Assembly: GCF_026932795.1 (NCBI RefSeq)
Contig: NZ_JADPVH010000003.1
Location: 1 to 64,000, forward strand
Reading direction: 5' to 3'
DNA: 64,000 bases
From: Paenarthrobacter sp. Z7-10
Lineage (GTDB): Bacteria > Actinomycetota > Actinomycetes > Actinomycetales > Micrococcaceae
A model generated the notes under the pieces. It saw only the letters and a program-made list of their open reading frames with translations. It did not search any database and was not told the DNA's origin. Shown here one piece after another: positions 8,693 through 17,498 of this stretch. The translations under genes and the position numbers were made by a program. How positions within the stretch are numbered: position 1 is the stretch's first letter; every line of letters starts with the position of its first letter.

Positions 8693-10621
8693 GTGACGTA
8701 TACAGTGCCCGATTCCTTCACCACCCGCCCGACATTGCAGGGCACTTTTGGCATGAGTGCCTCCACGCACTGGCTGGCCACCGCCTCGGCGCAAGCCGTG
8801 CTGGAGCGCGGCGGAAACGCGTTTGACGCAGCCGTGGCGACAGCCTTTGTGCTGCACGTCGTGGAGCCGCATCTCAATGGTCCAGGCGGGGACATGACAG
8901 GGGTCTTCACAACAGCGGAAAATCCGGGCGAACCGGTGGTGCTGATGGGGCAGGGACCGGCCCCGGCCGCCGCTACCCGCGAGCACTACCTGGCGGAGGG
9001 GCTGGAGCTGGTGCCCGGTGCCGGCGCGCTTGCCGCTGCAGTTCCGGGGGCGGTGGACGCCTGGCTGCTGCTGTTGCGCGACCACGGCAGTTGGGAGCTG
9101 GCCGACGTGCTCGCCTTCGCCATCGGCTACGCCCGCAACGGCCACCCGGTACTGGCGCGGGTGGGGACCACGATCGCGACGGTGGCGCAACTCTTCGCGG
9201 AACATTGGCCCACTTCCGCGGCGCTGTGGATGCCCGAGGGCCGTATTCCGGCCGAGGGCGAGATGGTGCGCAACGAAGCTTATGCACGCGTCCTGGACCG
9301 GTTGATTGCCGCCGGTGACAGCGGTGCTGCCGGGTCCGCCGCGGGTGTCCATGCGCCAGTACAAGCGGACGACGGCGGCACGACGGTGCAGACGACCGAC
9401 GGCAATGGACCAGTGCAGGCAATCGACGGCGGCTCGTCGGCGGGCCGCGAAGCGCGCATCGATGCGGCACGCAGGGAGTGGCGCGAAGGGTTTGTCGCCA
9501 AGTCCGCCGTCGACTTCCTGAAGAAACCGCACCGGCACTCCTCCGGTGCCGACCACGTTGGCGTGATGACAGAAGCCGACTTCGCGGCATTCCAGGCAGG
9601 CTATGAACCGGCCACCACGCTGGAATTCCGAGGCTGCACCATCGCGAAGACCGGTCCGTGGGGCCAGGGCCCGGCGCTGCTGCAGACGCTGGCCATTCTG
9701 GACGGTTTCCCGGATGAATGCCTGGACCCCTCCACCGCGTTGGGCGCGCACACCATCCTGGAAGCGCAGAAGTTGGCCATCGCGGACCGTGACTCCTACT
9801 ACGGTGACGCGGACGTGGCGATGGATTACCTGCTCAGCGCGGACTACGCGGCCGAGCGCCGGGCGCTCATCTCCGAGCAGGCCTCGCACGAGTACCGGCC
9901 GGGAACGGTGGCCGGTCAGCGTCCATTCGTTCCGCCGCTGCGCACCGAATACCTGCCCCCGGCGCTCGCCGGCCGCGGTGACACCACCTTCGCCGGCGTG
10001 GGTGAGCCAACCGTCATGGCTACCGGAGAGACCCGCGGGGACACCTGCCATATCGACGTGGTGGATCAGTGGGGCAATATGATTTCGGCCACCCCATCGG
10101 GCGGCTGGCTGCAGTCCTCGCCAACCATTCCCGAACTGGGCTTTTGCCTGGGCTCGCGCCTGCAGATGACCTGGCTGGAGGAGGGCGCACCCTCGACCCT
10201 GGCTCCGGGTAAGCGTCCGCGCACCACGCTGACGCCCACCCTGGTGCTCAAGGACGGGAAGGCTGTTGCCGCCGTCGGCTCCCCTGGCGGTGACCAACAG
10301 GATCAGTGGCAGCTGCTGTATCTGCTGCGCACCATTGTGGGTGGCTATACCCCGCAGCAGGCCGTAGACGCTCCGGCCCTGCACACCACCTCGGTGCCCG
10401 GATCCTTCTGGCCCCGGACCTGGACCCCCGGCGGTGCCGTGGTGGAGGACCGGCTGGGCGAAGAGGTCATTGCCGACCTGGAGCGTCGGGGCCATGTCAT
10501 CACCCGTGCCGGCGATTGGGCGCTGGGCCGGCTCTCCTCCGTGGTCCGCGACCCGGAAACCGGGGTATTGAAAGCATCAGCGAATCCGAGAGGTGCGCAG
10601 GGATATGCAGCAGGACGCTAA
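8693..10621 (+). CDS. Gamma-glutamyltransferase (glutathione hydrolase family), cytoplasmic
   Basis: Cleaves gamma-glutamyl bonds of glutathione and related peptides. The N-terminal part has GMSASTHWLATASAQAVLERGGNAFDAAVA; GGNAxDAA is the family hallmark. The autoprocessing/catalytic threonine is Thr451 in DTCHIDVVDQWGN, equivalent to the usual TTHxSVVDxxGN with the second Thr replaced by Cys. The 642 residues exceed the usual 550-590 mainly through a Gly/Ala/Thr-rich insert at about residues 206-250 (VHAPVQADDGGTTVQTTDG...). There is no signal peptide, so it should act on imported peptides in the cytoplasm. Start is GTG at 8693. It sits inside the importer operon, which points to gamma-glutamyl substrates. 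Confidence 0.88.
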   Translation: MTYTVPDSFTTRPTLQGTFGMSASTHWLATASAQAVLERGGNAFDAAVATAFVLHVVEPHLNGPGGDMTGVFTTAENPGEPVVLMGQGPAPAAATREHYLAEGLELVPGAGALAAAVPGAVDAWLLLLRDHGSWELADVLAFAIGYARNGHPVLARVGTTIATVAQLFAEHWPTSAALWMPEGRIPAEGEMVRNEAYARVLDRLIAAGDSGAAGSAAGVHAPVQADDGGTTVQTTDGNGPVQAIDGGSSAGREARIDAARREWREGFVAKSAVDFLKKPHRHSSGADHVGVMTEADFAAFQAGYEPATTLEFRGCTIAKTGPWGQGPALLQTLAILDGFPDECLDPSTALGAHTILEAQKLAIADRDSYYGDADVAMDYLLSADYAAERRALISEQASHEYRPGTVAGQRPFVPPLRTEYLPPALAGRGDTTFAGVGEPTVMATGETRGDTCHIDVVDQWGNMISATPSGGWLQSSPTIPELGFCLGSRLQMTWLEEGAPSTLAPGKRPRTTLTPTLVLKDGKAVAAVGSPGGDQQDQWQLLYLLRTIVGGYTPQQAVDAPALHTTSVPGSFWPRTWTPGGAVVEDRLGEEVIADLERRGHVITRAGDWALGRLSSVVRDPETGVLKASANPRGAQGYAAGR

Positions 10622-12494
10622 GTCAGGAAACGCCCGAGACGGCGGAGATGGCGGAAGTATGGGGATGACAGGGCAGCCGGGAAACTTCGGCCAGAGTGCG
10701 GTTACTGTCGGCGCGCAGAAGCAAGCAGTCCCGGAGCAGGCGCCCCTGCTCCAGGTCCGTAATCTTCAGGTGCGCTTTGGCGAGACCGCGCCGGCTGTGC
10801 TGCACGGAGTCAGTTTCGACATGCAGCGCGGCGAACGGGTGGCCATCGTCGGTCAATCCGGTTCCGGTAAATCCACCACCATCGGCGCAATACTGGGGCT
10901 GCTGCCCGGAAATGGGCGCGTATCCGGCGGCGCCATTCTGCTCGACGGCCAGGACCTTGCCACCGCCACAGACGCCTCGCTGCGGGGAATCCGAGGCAAG
11001 CGCATGGGCCTGGTTCCGCAGGACCCGATGTCCAACCTGAATCCGGCCATGAAGGTGGGGGCTCAAATTGCGGATACCCTGGCCAGCAACGGTCTGAAGG
11101 GACGCGCGGCCGTAAAGCGCAGGGCCGTGGAACTGATGACCGAAGCTGGCATTCCGGACGCGGCACGCCGCTATGGACAGTACCCGCACGAATTCTCCGG
11201 CGGTATGCGCCAGCGCGTGCTGATCGCCATCTCGCTTGCCGGCGAGCCGGACCTGCTGATTGCCGATGAGCCCACCTCCGCCCTGGACGTGACGGTGCAG
11301 CGGCAGATCCTGAACCACCTGCAGACCCTAGTGGATGCCCGCGGAACCTCGCTGCTGTTCATCACACACGACCTGGGGCTCGCGGCGGATCGCACAGACC
11401 GGATCATTGTCATGGCGGACGGGCGCATCGTGGAGATGGGAACGCCGGCTCAGATCCTGCTCGACCCACAAGAGGATTACACCAAGCGCCTGGTCGCGGC
11501 GGCACCTTCGGTCACCGCGTCAGGAGCGCGTGAACCGGTCCTTCCGGACCTGGCATACGGAACCGGCTCCAGTGCGGAATCCGTTTCGCCTTCAGGGACG
11601 CCTTCAGGGACGCCTTCAGGGACGCTTTCAGGGACGGAACGGCGGACAGCGTCAGGGACAGCGACGCTGACGGGGAATGGGCCCGGGGTGCCGGCTGTTG
11701 CCACCGGGCCGGAACCGATCCTGGTGCTGAACCATCTGGTCAAAGAGTTCAATCTGCGTGGGCAGCGCGGCAGCACCGTCCGTGCCGTGGACGACGTGTC
11801 CTTTAGCGTCGCGCGCGGCACTACAACCGCCGTCGTCGGCGAATCCGGATCGGGCAAAACCACCGTGGCACGAATCATCCTGGGGCTGGAGGAGCCCACC
11901 AGCGGCGAAGCGCTGATCACCGGACGGAGCATCACGGCCAGCAGCGGGGCAAGCCGGCGCTCGCTGCGCCGCAAGGTCCAGCCCGTATTCCAGGACCCGT
12001 ACGGCTCGCTGGATCCGACGTTCAGCATTGAACGGCTGATTGACGAACCACTGCGCGTCTTCAAGGTCGGCAGCCGGGTCAGCCGCCAGCACCGCGTCGC
12101 CCAACTTCTGGATCATGTGGCGCTGCCCCGCACGGTGGCCCAGCGCCGGCCAAACGAGCTGTCCGGCGGACAGCGCCAGCGCGTGGCCATCGCCCGCGCG
12201 CTGGCGCTGGAACCGGAGCTGCTGATCTGTGATGAGGCAGTGTCCGCCCTGGATGTGCTGGTGCAGGACCAGATCCTGACCCTGCTTGCGGACCTGCAGG
12301 AACGGTTGGGGCTGACCTACCTGTTCATTACCCACGACCTGGCCGTGGTGTGGCAGATCGCGCACCATGTGGTGGTGATGAAGTCCGGTAAGGTTCTCGA
12401 GGACGGTACTGCTGACCAGGTATTCCTGGCTCCGGAGGCCGACTACACGAAGGAACTACTTGGAGCCATCCCCGGTGCCGCATTCGCCAGCTAA
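10605..12494 (+). CDS. Fused double ATPase of the peptide ABC importer (DppD-DppF/GsiA type)
   Basis: Two complete ABC ATPases in one chain energise the importer. First half: Walker [10 protein letters not shown], signature FSGGMRQR, Walker [13 protein letters not shown]. Second half: [29 protein letters not shown]. The linker carries a 12-base repeat ([15 protein letters not shown], 11585-11640). Fusion of both ATPases is also seen in E. coli GsiA of the glutathione importer. The start is uncertain: ATG 10605 overlaps the gamma-glutamyltransferase stop, GTG 10593 is longer, and ATG 10665 has the best-spaced GGAAG. The first ABC domain begins at about base 10750, so all choices keep it whole. 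Confidence 0.92.
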   Translation: MQQDAKSGNARDGGDGGSMGMTGQPGNFGQSAVTVGAQKQAVPEQAPLLQVRNLQVRFGETAPAVLHGVSFDMQRGERVAIVGQSGSGKSTTIGAILGLLPGNGRVSGGAILLDGQDLATATDASLRGIRGKRMGLVPQDPMSNLNPAMKVGAQIADTLASNGLKGRAAVKRRAVELMTEAGIPDAARRYGQYPHEFSGGMRQRVLIAISLAGEPDLLIADEPTSALDVTVQRQILNHLQTLVDARGTSLLFITHDLGLAADRTDRIIVMADGRIVEMGTPAQILLDPQEDYTKRLVAAAPSVTASGAREPVLPDLAYGTGSSAESVSPSGTPSGTPSGTLSGTERRTASGTATLTGNGPGVPAVATGPEPILVLNHLVKEFNLRGQRGSTVRAVDDVSFSVARGTTTAVVGESGSGKTTVARIILGLEEPTSGEALITGRSITASSGASRRSLRRKVQPVFQDPYGSLDPTFSIERLIDEPLRVFKVGSRVSRQHRVAQLLDHVALPRTVAQRRPNELSGGQRQRVAIARALALEPELLICDEAVSALDVLVQDQILTLLADLQERLGLTYLFITHDLAVVWQIAHHVVVMKSGKVLEDGTADQVFLAPEADYTKELLGAIPGAAFAS

Positions 12495-13164
12495 CCCGGA
12501 CGCCGCCCCGAAGCAGCGGGTCCAGGACGCCATCCGGCATGACATCATCTTCGGCACGCTGCCCGCCGGAGCCCGGATCACGGAGGCAGCCCTGGCTACG
12601 AAATACGGGATCTCACGGGTGCCCGTCCGGGAGGCGCTGCACGCCCTGGAGGCGGAAGGATTCGTCGAATCGAAGCCGTATGCGGGATCAACCGTGTGTG
12701 CGATCCCGGTCGATGACGCCGACGATCTGTTCGCCGTCCGCGAGGCGCTGGAAGCGGCCACCGCCCGGCGGGCGGCGAAGCGTGCCGCCGGGCAGTTCAG
12801 CGCCGGAGCCCCGGATGGGCAGTGGTGGAAAACCCGAAAGGAACTGGCCGCAATCCTCGACGAGGGTGACGCTGCGATTGGCAATGGCCGCCCCGACCTG
12901 CTGCCCGAACTGAACATCCGCTTCCACCTGGGGATCGCCGAGCTCAGTGGCAGCCCCTCACTGACTGCTCTGTTGCGCCAGATTGCCGGAAAAATCGAGT
13001 GGCTGTACGCCTCTGACCTGAATTCGAGGGGAAAACAGTCTTGGGGTGAACACCGCACCGTGATGGCTGCCATTGACGCAGGGAACGTACCAGAGGCGGA
13101 GCAAGTCATGGGCGTGCATGTGCATCGCTCCCGGACCGGATACCTCAGCCGGTTCGCCGGGTAG
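12460..13164 (+). CDS. GntR-family regulator (FadR/FCD type)
   Basis: A 234-residue transcriptional regulator. The winged HTH is at residues about 20-75 (QRVQDAIRHDIIFGTLPAGARITEAALATKYGISRVPVREALHALEAEGFV). The all-helical FCD ligand domain follows, with candidate metal-binding His in NIRFHLGIAEL, WGEHRTVM and VHVHRSR. TTG start at 12460 lies inside the end of the ATPase gene (35-base overlap), so it is the last gene of the importer operon. It probably controls that operon in response to a peptide or amino-acid ligand (inference). Residues ~100-125 are poorly conserved in appearance. Confidence 0.85.
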   Translation: MEPSPVPHSPANPDAAPKQRVQDAIRHDIIFGTLPAGARITEAALATKYGISRVPVREALHALEAEGFVESKPYAGSTVCAIPVDDADDLFAVREALEAATARRAAKRAAGQFSAGAPDGQWWKTRKELAAILDEGDAAIGNGRPDLLPELNIRFHLGIAELSGSPSLTALLRQIAGKIEWLYASDLNSRGKQSWGEHRTVMAAIDAGNVPEAEQVMGVHVHRSRTGYLSRFAG

Positions 13165-13504
13165 GTGCCGGTTAGATCCGGGTCGCCACCGCGGGCCGAC
13201 CTCCTGCCTTACTGGACTGTGACCGCAGCGGTCATACTAAAACTGACGCTGTAGGTCGATCGAGTGGTAGTCGTGACGTGATTCGGCGGCGGTAATCGTG
13301 TTTGTCCCGGTCCGCAGCAGGTGACCGGCACATTGACGGTCACCGAATGCGCATTGGACCAGGGGTATTATTTCGGAACTTCTTCCAATCGGTGTCAGGC
13401 CGGCGGCGAAAACCGCTAATCCCGGACGGACTTGAGTAGGACAATCGCCGCAGCGGTGTGGTTCCTGAGGGTGTGCGCCGACGGCCACTGCGGCTGGTGC
13501 CTGC
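13165..13504. other. Intergenic region with a possible decayed gene end
   Basis: A 340-base gap between the tail-to-tail GntR and nuclease genes. On the minus strand, just before a stop at 13237, the translation LRTGTNTITAAESRHDYHSIDLQ resembles the last strands of a carbohydrate-binding module (LxxGxNxI...DyxSIDl). The upstream part is not intact. I see no functional gene. Confidence 0.3.
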
Positions 13505-14764
13505 CTATTCGCAGCCCACGCCGTCGCCGTCGCGGTCCAGCTTGGAACTGTAGCCGGGCTCGCCCACGTGGATCGGGGCGGCTCCGGCCGCTCGCACCGC
13601 GGTGCAATTCTTGTAGTAGACCGACGACGGTGCCGGTGCGGGCGCGGGGGCAGGCTGTGCGACCGGCGGTGCGGGAGCAGGCTGCGCGACCGGCGGCGCG
13701 GGAGCCGGTGCCGGGGCCGGTACCGCTTGGACGGGCGCAGCCGGTGCCGGCTGGGCCGGCTGGGCCGGCTGGGCGGGTGCGGGGATCGGTGCGACTACGA
13801 CGGGCGCCGATTGATTCGTAGGCGCGAGGGTGTTTGCGCAGTTGGCCAGAATTCGGGCCATGGCATCATGCTCGGCTGCCGTGACCCACAATTTGTAGGT
13901 CGCCTTGACCGAAATCTGCCGCGCCACGTAGGGGCAACGGTAGGACTTGTTCGCTGGCAGCCAGCTGGCCGCGTCGCTGTCGCTCTTTTGCAGATTGGCC
14001 GGACCGTCCACGGCGAGCAGATTCAGCGGGTCGTTGCCCAGTGAGGTGCGCTGCCCCGGGGTCAGTTGCTGCGCGCCCGTCTGCCAGGCATCGCTCAGAG
14101 CAACGACGTGATCAATCTGTACGGCACTGCTGGTGGCAACGCCGCGCTGAAAGGGGATGATCGTTGCGGTGTAGGGATCATGCAGAGTGCCGGTCAAGAT
14201 GACGCAGTTGTGCGTCCCGGGTTTAACGGTCAGCGACTTCAGGTCCCGCCGGAGGATGTCATTGCGCGTGTCGCATCCATTGTGATCCACATCGGCCCAG
14301 GCCTGGCCAAATTGATCCCGGGAGTAGCCGGTTTTGGGTGCGCGGCCCTTAACGGGCAGGGTGGCCAGCAGGTTCAGCGCGGTGGTGCTGTAGGCAGGCT
14401 GGTTTTTGACTGGTGCGGCACCGACCTGGGCGACCGCAACGGTATCGGAGTCCAGTGGCTCCGTGTCCGGCGGCTGTGTCTGGGCCGTCGCGAGCGACAG
14501 AGCGGACGGGGCGGACGACGACGAATCCTGGGCTGCCGGTGCCGCCGACGGATTGGCGGCGGTCTGGTGACCCTGTATGGTGGCCGGGCTGGCGGCGGCT
14601 GCGCCGGTATCGTGCGTTATCGCGGCCTCCCGCACGGCGGCGGCCCCGGACCCGCCGCATCCGGTCAGCAAAAGGAGCAGTCCGACGGACAACGAAGCGG
14701 ATTTCCAACCGGAAAATGCCTGGTTGAAATTGGTGCGGCCAGATGGCAGGCGTAATTGATTCAA
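13505..14764 (-). CDS. Secreted HNH nuclease lipoprotein with Excalibur calcium domain
   Basis: About 419 residues. The N-terminus has a hydrophobic segment ending in lipobox LLTGC. After a Ser/Ala/Pro linker comes a DUF1524/GmrSD C-terminal-type HNH domain: QIDHVVALSDAWQTGA, then GNDPLNLLAVDGPANLQKSDSD and YRCPYVARQISVK. A Pro/Ala repeat linker (PAPPVAQPAPAP...) leads to an Excalibur domain: YYKNCTAVRAAG...GYSSKLDRDGDGVGCE with the DxDxDGxxCE calcium loop. This suits a cell-surface nuclease used on environmental DNA or RNA (inference). I chose TTG at 14764, directly after GGGGGAAAG; a GTG at 14830 gives 441 residues but has no ribosome site. Confidence 0.85.
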   Translation of the reverse strand: MNQLRLPSGRTNFNQAFSGWKSASLSVGLLLLLTGCGGSGAAAVREAAITHDTGAAAASPATIQGHQTAANPSAAPAAQDSSSSAPSALSLATAQTQPPDTEPLDSDTVAVAQVGAAPVKNQPAYSTTALNLLATLPVKGRAPKTGYSRDQFGQAWADVDHNGCDTRNDILRRDLKSLTVKPGTHNCVILTGTLHDPYTATIIPFQRGVATSSAVQIDHVVALSDAWQTGAQQLTPGQRTSLGNDPLNLLAVDGPANLQKSDSDAASWLPANKSYRCPYVARQISVKATYKLWVTAAEHDAMARILANCANTLAPTNQSAPVVVAPIPAPAQPAQPAQPAPAAPVQAVPAPAPAPAPPVAQPAPAPPVAQPAPAPAPAPSSVYYKNCTAVRAAGAAPIHVGEPGYSSKLDRDGDGVGCE

Positions 14765-15112
14765 CTTTCCCCCAATAAAGTGTGCTGCGATTAGCAACAG
14801 GATATAGGTCCGGAACCGATTCTGGGACACGAAACGGCTGCAGATTCTTAATCACGTGAAGCGTGCATGCGCCTGCCCTGTTCCCCGTGGTCTGTTCGTC
14901 CGGAATTAGGGCATTCCGGAAATCTCAGGCGCAGCAGGCGAAAAGGGGAACGGGCGAAATATCCGCCCCGGGATGGCATTGCCGGGAATCCAAACTGCTT
15001 GCCTTCCCCGGGCGCACAATCGGTGCTGGATTTTGCAGCGCAAATGATACTGACAGCACCCTACATCGGGGCTAGCATGTACTCCTGAACCAGAGAATAG
15101 GAAGTCCATCCC

Positions 15113-15511
15113 ATGGGCGAAATGTTGGACAATGGAGTCGCTGCGTCCCCGAATGCGAAGAATGTTTTCGGCCAACTGCTGCTGCAGCGGCTAACCGACG
15201 CCCGGGCACATGTGGCACGCCTGAACGAAGAAATCCGGGAGGTGACGCTGGCCCGTCGGGACACTCCTGCGGACGATGAGCACGACCCGGAGGGGTCAAC
15301 GGTAACCCTGGAGCGGGAGCACGATGTGGCACTTCTGCTCAGCGCCGAAGGCCAGGTTGCGGAGCTGATCGAGGCCCAGTCCCGATTGGCCAAGGGGACC
15401 TACGGCAGCTGCGAACGATGCGGGCAGCCCATCCCCCGTGAGCGGCTGGCCGTACGGCCAGAAGTGAGGTTCTGCGTGCCCTGTGCCAGCATACGGTCCA
15501 AGGAACGCTGA
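15113..15511 (+). CDS. DksA/TraR-type C4 zinc-finger protein
   Basis: A 132-residue RNA-polymerase-secondary-channel type protein. The N-terminal half is a coiled-coil-like helix (residues 17-50 and 63-93). The C-terminal zinc finger has Cys100, Cys103, Cys121 and Cys124 in GSCERCGQPIP...RFCVPCA. The coiled-coil tip shows acidic DTPADDEHDPEG. DksA-like proteins modulate transcription under stress, with or without ppGpp; the role here is inferred. A possible link is the alarmone synthetase gene at 55339-56457. ATG 15113 has AGGAAG about 9 bases upstream. Confidence 0.85.
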   Translation: MGEMLDNGVAASPNAKNVFGQLLLQRLTDARAHVARLNEEIREVTLARRDTPADDEHDPEGSTVTLEREHDVALLLSAEGQVAELIEAQSRLAKGTYGSCERCGQPIPRERLAVRPEVRFCVPCASIRSKER

Positions 15512-15525
15512 CTCCGGCCGGCTGA

Positions 15526-15545
15526 CCGCCGCGGCCGGCCGGCGG
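15526..15545. terminator. Possible stem-loop between convergent genes
   Basis: CCGCCG at 15526-15531 pairs with CGGCGG at 15540-15545, in the 39-base gap between the DksA-like stop and the convergent lipoprotein stop. No T-run follows on either strand. Its role as a bidirectional terminator is inferred from position. Confidence 0.35.
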
Positions 15546-15550
15546 CCCAC

Positions 15551-16105
15551 CTACCGTTTGGTTTCCCCGGTGATCGGTGCAGGCACGATGTCGCGCCCGC
15601 CCAGGGATCCGGGGAGCTGCAGATACCCCGTCCGGACCGTTACGTGCTGCGGGCAGAGTCCGCCGGCAGGAATAGCCGTGCCGGCGACGGTGATGACGAT
15701 CGTGTCCGGTTCTTCCTCGAACCGGAACCGCACCGGCTCGTTGCAGGCCCGGATGGTGCTGGAAAGGTAAATTCGGTTGGTGTCCGGATCGACGTGCAAC
15801 AGCCGCCACGGCAGGGACACCTCGTCAGGACGTAGTTCCGGGCCGGCTGCTTCCACTGGCAAGAGCTGGTATCTCGAAGGGTTAAAGGACTCCGCCCCCG
15901 ACGGACCCGACGGCGGGATATTTGGGCTGGTAGGGCTCTCAGCCGGGGGACCTGAGTTGGTGCTGCCCACAACTGGACGAGAGCTGGTGATGCCCGGGCT
16001 GTTCCCCGGCCGGTCGGCGCACCCGCCCAGTGCCGCCCCCAACGTTGCTGCCACTCCGACCATGGCCATAGTGATCCAAAGCCGTTCGCCGAACTTTCCG
16101 AGCAT
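15551..16105 (-). CDS. Hypothetical lipoprotein
   Basis: A 184-residue exported protein with signal peptide and lipobox LGAALGGC. A Pro/Ser/Thr-rich spacer runs to about residue 75. The remaining 110 residues form a probable beta domain (YQLLPVEAAGPELRPDEV...IYLSSTIRACNEPVRFRFEEEPDTIVITVAGT...GGLCPQHVTVRTGYLQLPGSLGGRD) with two Cys that could form a disulphide. I do not recognise the family. It has no operon partners: the neighbour at 15113 is convergent and the one at 16290 divergent. Confidence 0.7.
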   Translation of the reverse strand: MLGKFGERLWITMAMVGVAATLGAALGGCADRPGNSPGITSSRPVVGSTNSGPPAESPTSPNIPPSGPSGAESFNPSRYQLLPVEAAGPELRPDEVSLPWRLLHVDPDTNRIYLSSTIRACNEPVRFRFEEEPDTIVITVAGTAIPAGGLCPQHVTVRTGYLQLPGSLGGRDIVPAPITGETKR

Positions 16106-16289
16106 GGGTTTGATCTTAGCGAGTCAAATGCTGTTCGATGTGGTCAATGCGGTCCGCTGTCACATCCCCTCCTGGCACACCGCTCCGATACGAAATTGGC
16201 GGCGGCTTCCCGGTCTATCCGGCGGGGTAGGGTGGAAGCGGAATTTTGTGGCCGCACCCACCTTGGGCGCCGAATGGAAAGGCAAACGG

Positions 16290-17309
16290 ATGACACGCGC
16301 AGTGACCACTCCTGACCTTGCGATAGTTCCCGGACCCAACGAGAATCTGGCGCAGGCTGCCGCGGCGGGAGGTGGGAACCTGGGTCCGCTGTCGGAGGCG
16401 ACAACGGGTCTGATTGTGGGAGGACGGATCAGTGCAGCGGAACTGTCGCGCCAGCTGACGGAACATCCGGGGATTGGATGGGTGCAGCTGCCGTCCGCGG
16501 GGATTGAGGCATATGCCGCGGCGATCGCGGACCACCCGGAACTGGCATGGACCAGTGCCAAGGGTACTTACGCGCGGCCGGTGGCAGAGCACGTGCTGGC
16601 CCTGACGCTGGCTTTGCTGCGCCGGCTGCCGGAAAGGGTCCGGGCGAGCAGTTGGGGCACGCAAGCGGGAGTGTCGCTGTTTGGCGCCCACGTGGTGGTC
16701 CTGGGAGCCGGCGGCATTGCCATCGAAATCATCCGTTTGTTCCGCATCTTCGGTGTCCGCATTACGGTGGTTCGGAATGGGCCAGAGCGGGTGGTTGAGG
16801 CGGACCGAACGATATCGATGGCTGCTCCGGCCGCCAATGCGGACTTGCCGGATGCGTCAGCAGGCGCGGAGCCGCCTAACTCCGGCATCGGCGCGGCGGA
16901 GCACGGCGTTCCACTGGGCGAGGTGCTGGCCGACGCCGATGTCGTTGTGGTGGCAGCGGCTCTTACGGCCGGGACCAGGGGCATGGTCGGTGCTGCGGAG
17001 CTGGGCCGGATGAAGCCGGGCAGCGTCCTGATCAATATCGCCCGCGGCGCGCTCGTCGATACCGACGCATTGGTTCAGGCGCTCGCGGCCGGCGCTTTGG
17101 CTGGGGCCGGCCTGGATGTGACAGATCCGGAACCCCTTCCGGATCGGCATCCGCTGTGGGCCGAGCCGAACGCGCTTATCACCCCGCACACGGCCAATAC
17201 GCAGGAGATGGCGCGGCCGCTGATCGCCGCCCGGGTGCAGGAAAACGTCCGGCGATGGGCAGCGGGGGAGGAGCTTGAGGGGCTGGTGGACCCGGCAGCT
17301 GGTTACTAG
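16290..17309 (+). CDS. D-isomer-specific 2-hydroxyacid dehydrogenase
   Basis: A 339-residue NAD(P)-dependent enzyme that interconverts 2-oxo and D-2-hydroxy acids. Rossmann motif GAGGIAIEIIRLF lies near residue 138; a normal fold would show GxGxxG, here G-A-G-G-I-A. The catalytic triad is visible as Arg in INIARGALVD, Glu in DVTDPEPLPDRHPLW and His in ITPHTAN. A low-complexity insert (ANADLPDASAGAEPPNSGIGAAEHG) occupies the loop where cofactor phosphate specificity is usually set. ATG 16290 follows GGAAAGG; upstream in-frame codons do not resemble the family. The exact substrate is not evident. Confidence 0.85.
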   Translation: MTRAVTTPDLAIVPGPNENLAQAAAAGGGNLGPLSEATTGLIVGGRISAAELSRQLTEHPGIGWVQLPSAGIEAYAAAIADHPELAWTSAKGTYARPVAEHVLALTLALLRRLPERVRASSWGTQAGVSLFGAHVVVLGAGGIAIEIIRLFRIFGVRITVVRNGPERVVEADRTISMAAPAANADLPDASAGAEPPNSGIGAAEHGVPLGEVLADADVVVVAAALTAGTRGMVGAAELGRMKPGSVLINIARGALVDTDALVQALAAGALAGAGLDVTDPEPLPDRHPLWAEPNALITPHTANTQEMARPLIAARVQENVRRWAAGEELEGLVDPAAGY

Positions 17310-17498
17310 TCCCTTGGTCCTCCGGCATCCTGGCTGGCCACCTGCGGCAAAGGACCTTTCTCAACTCCAGCGGCGTGCCCACCGCCACCAGCTGTATGGC
17401 GAAGTTCACCCGTCCCTTCCCCCAAAGCGCGGAACAATGCCTCGAGCGGATACGCTGGTGCTGGCTCGAGCGGCCGCAATACAAGCCGGAAGCGGACG

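Noticed and set aside
8153-10495. 780-codon open frame on the minus strand opposite the permease and gamma-glutamyltransferase genes
   Set aside because: It is antisense to two clear genes, has shadow-type composition (Arg/Gly/His/Gln-rich), and shows no family motifs. Typical of high-GC genomes.
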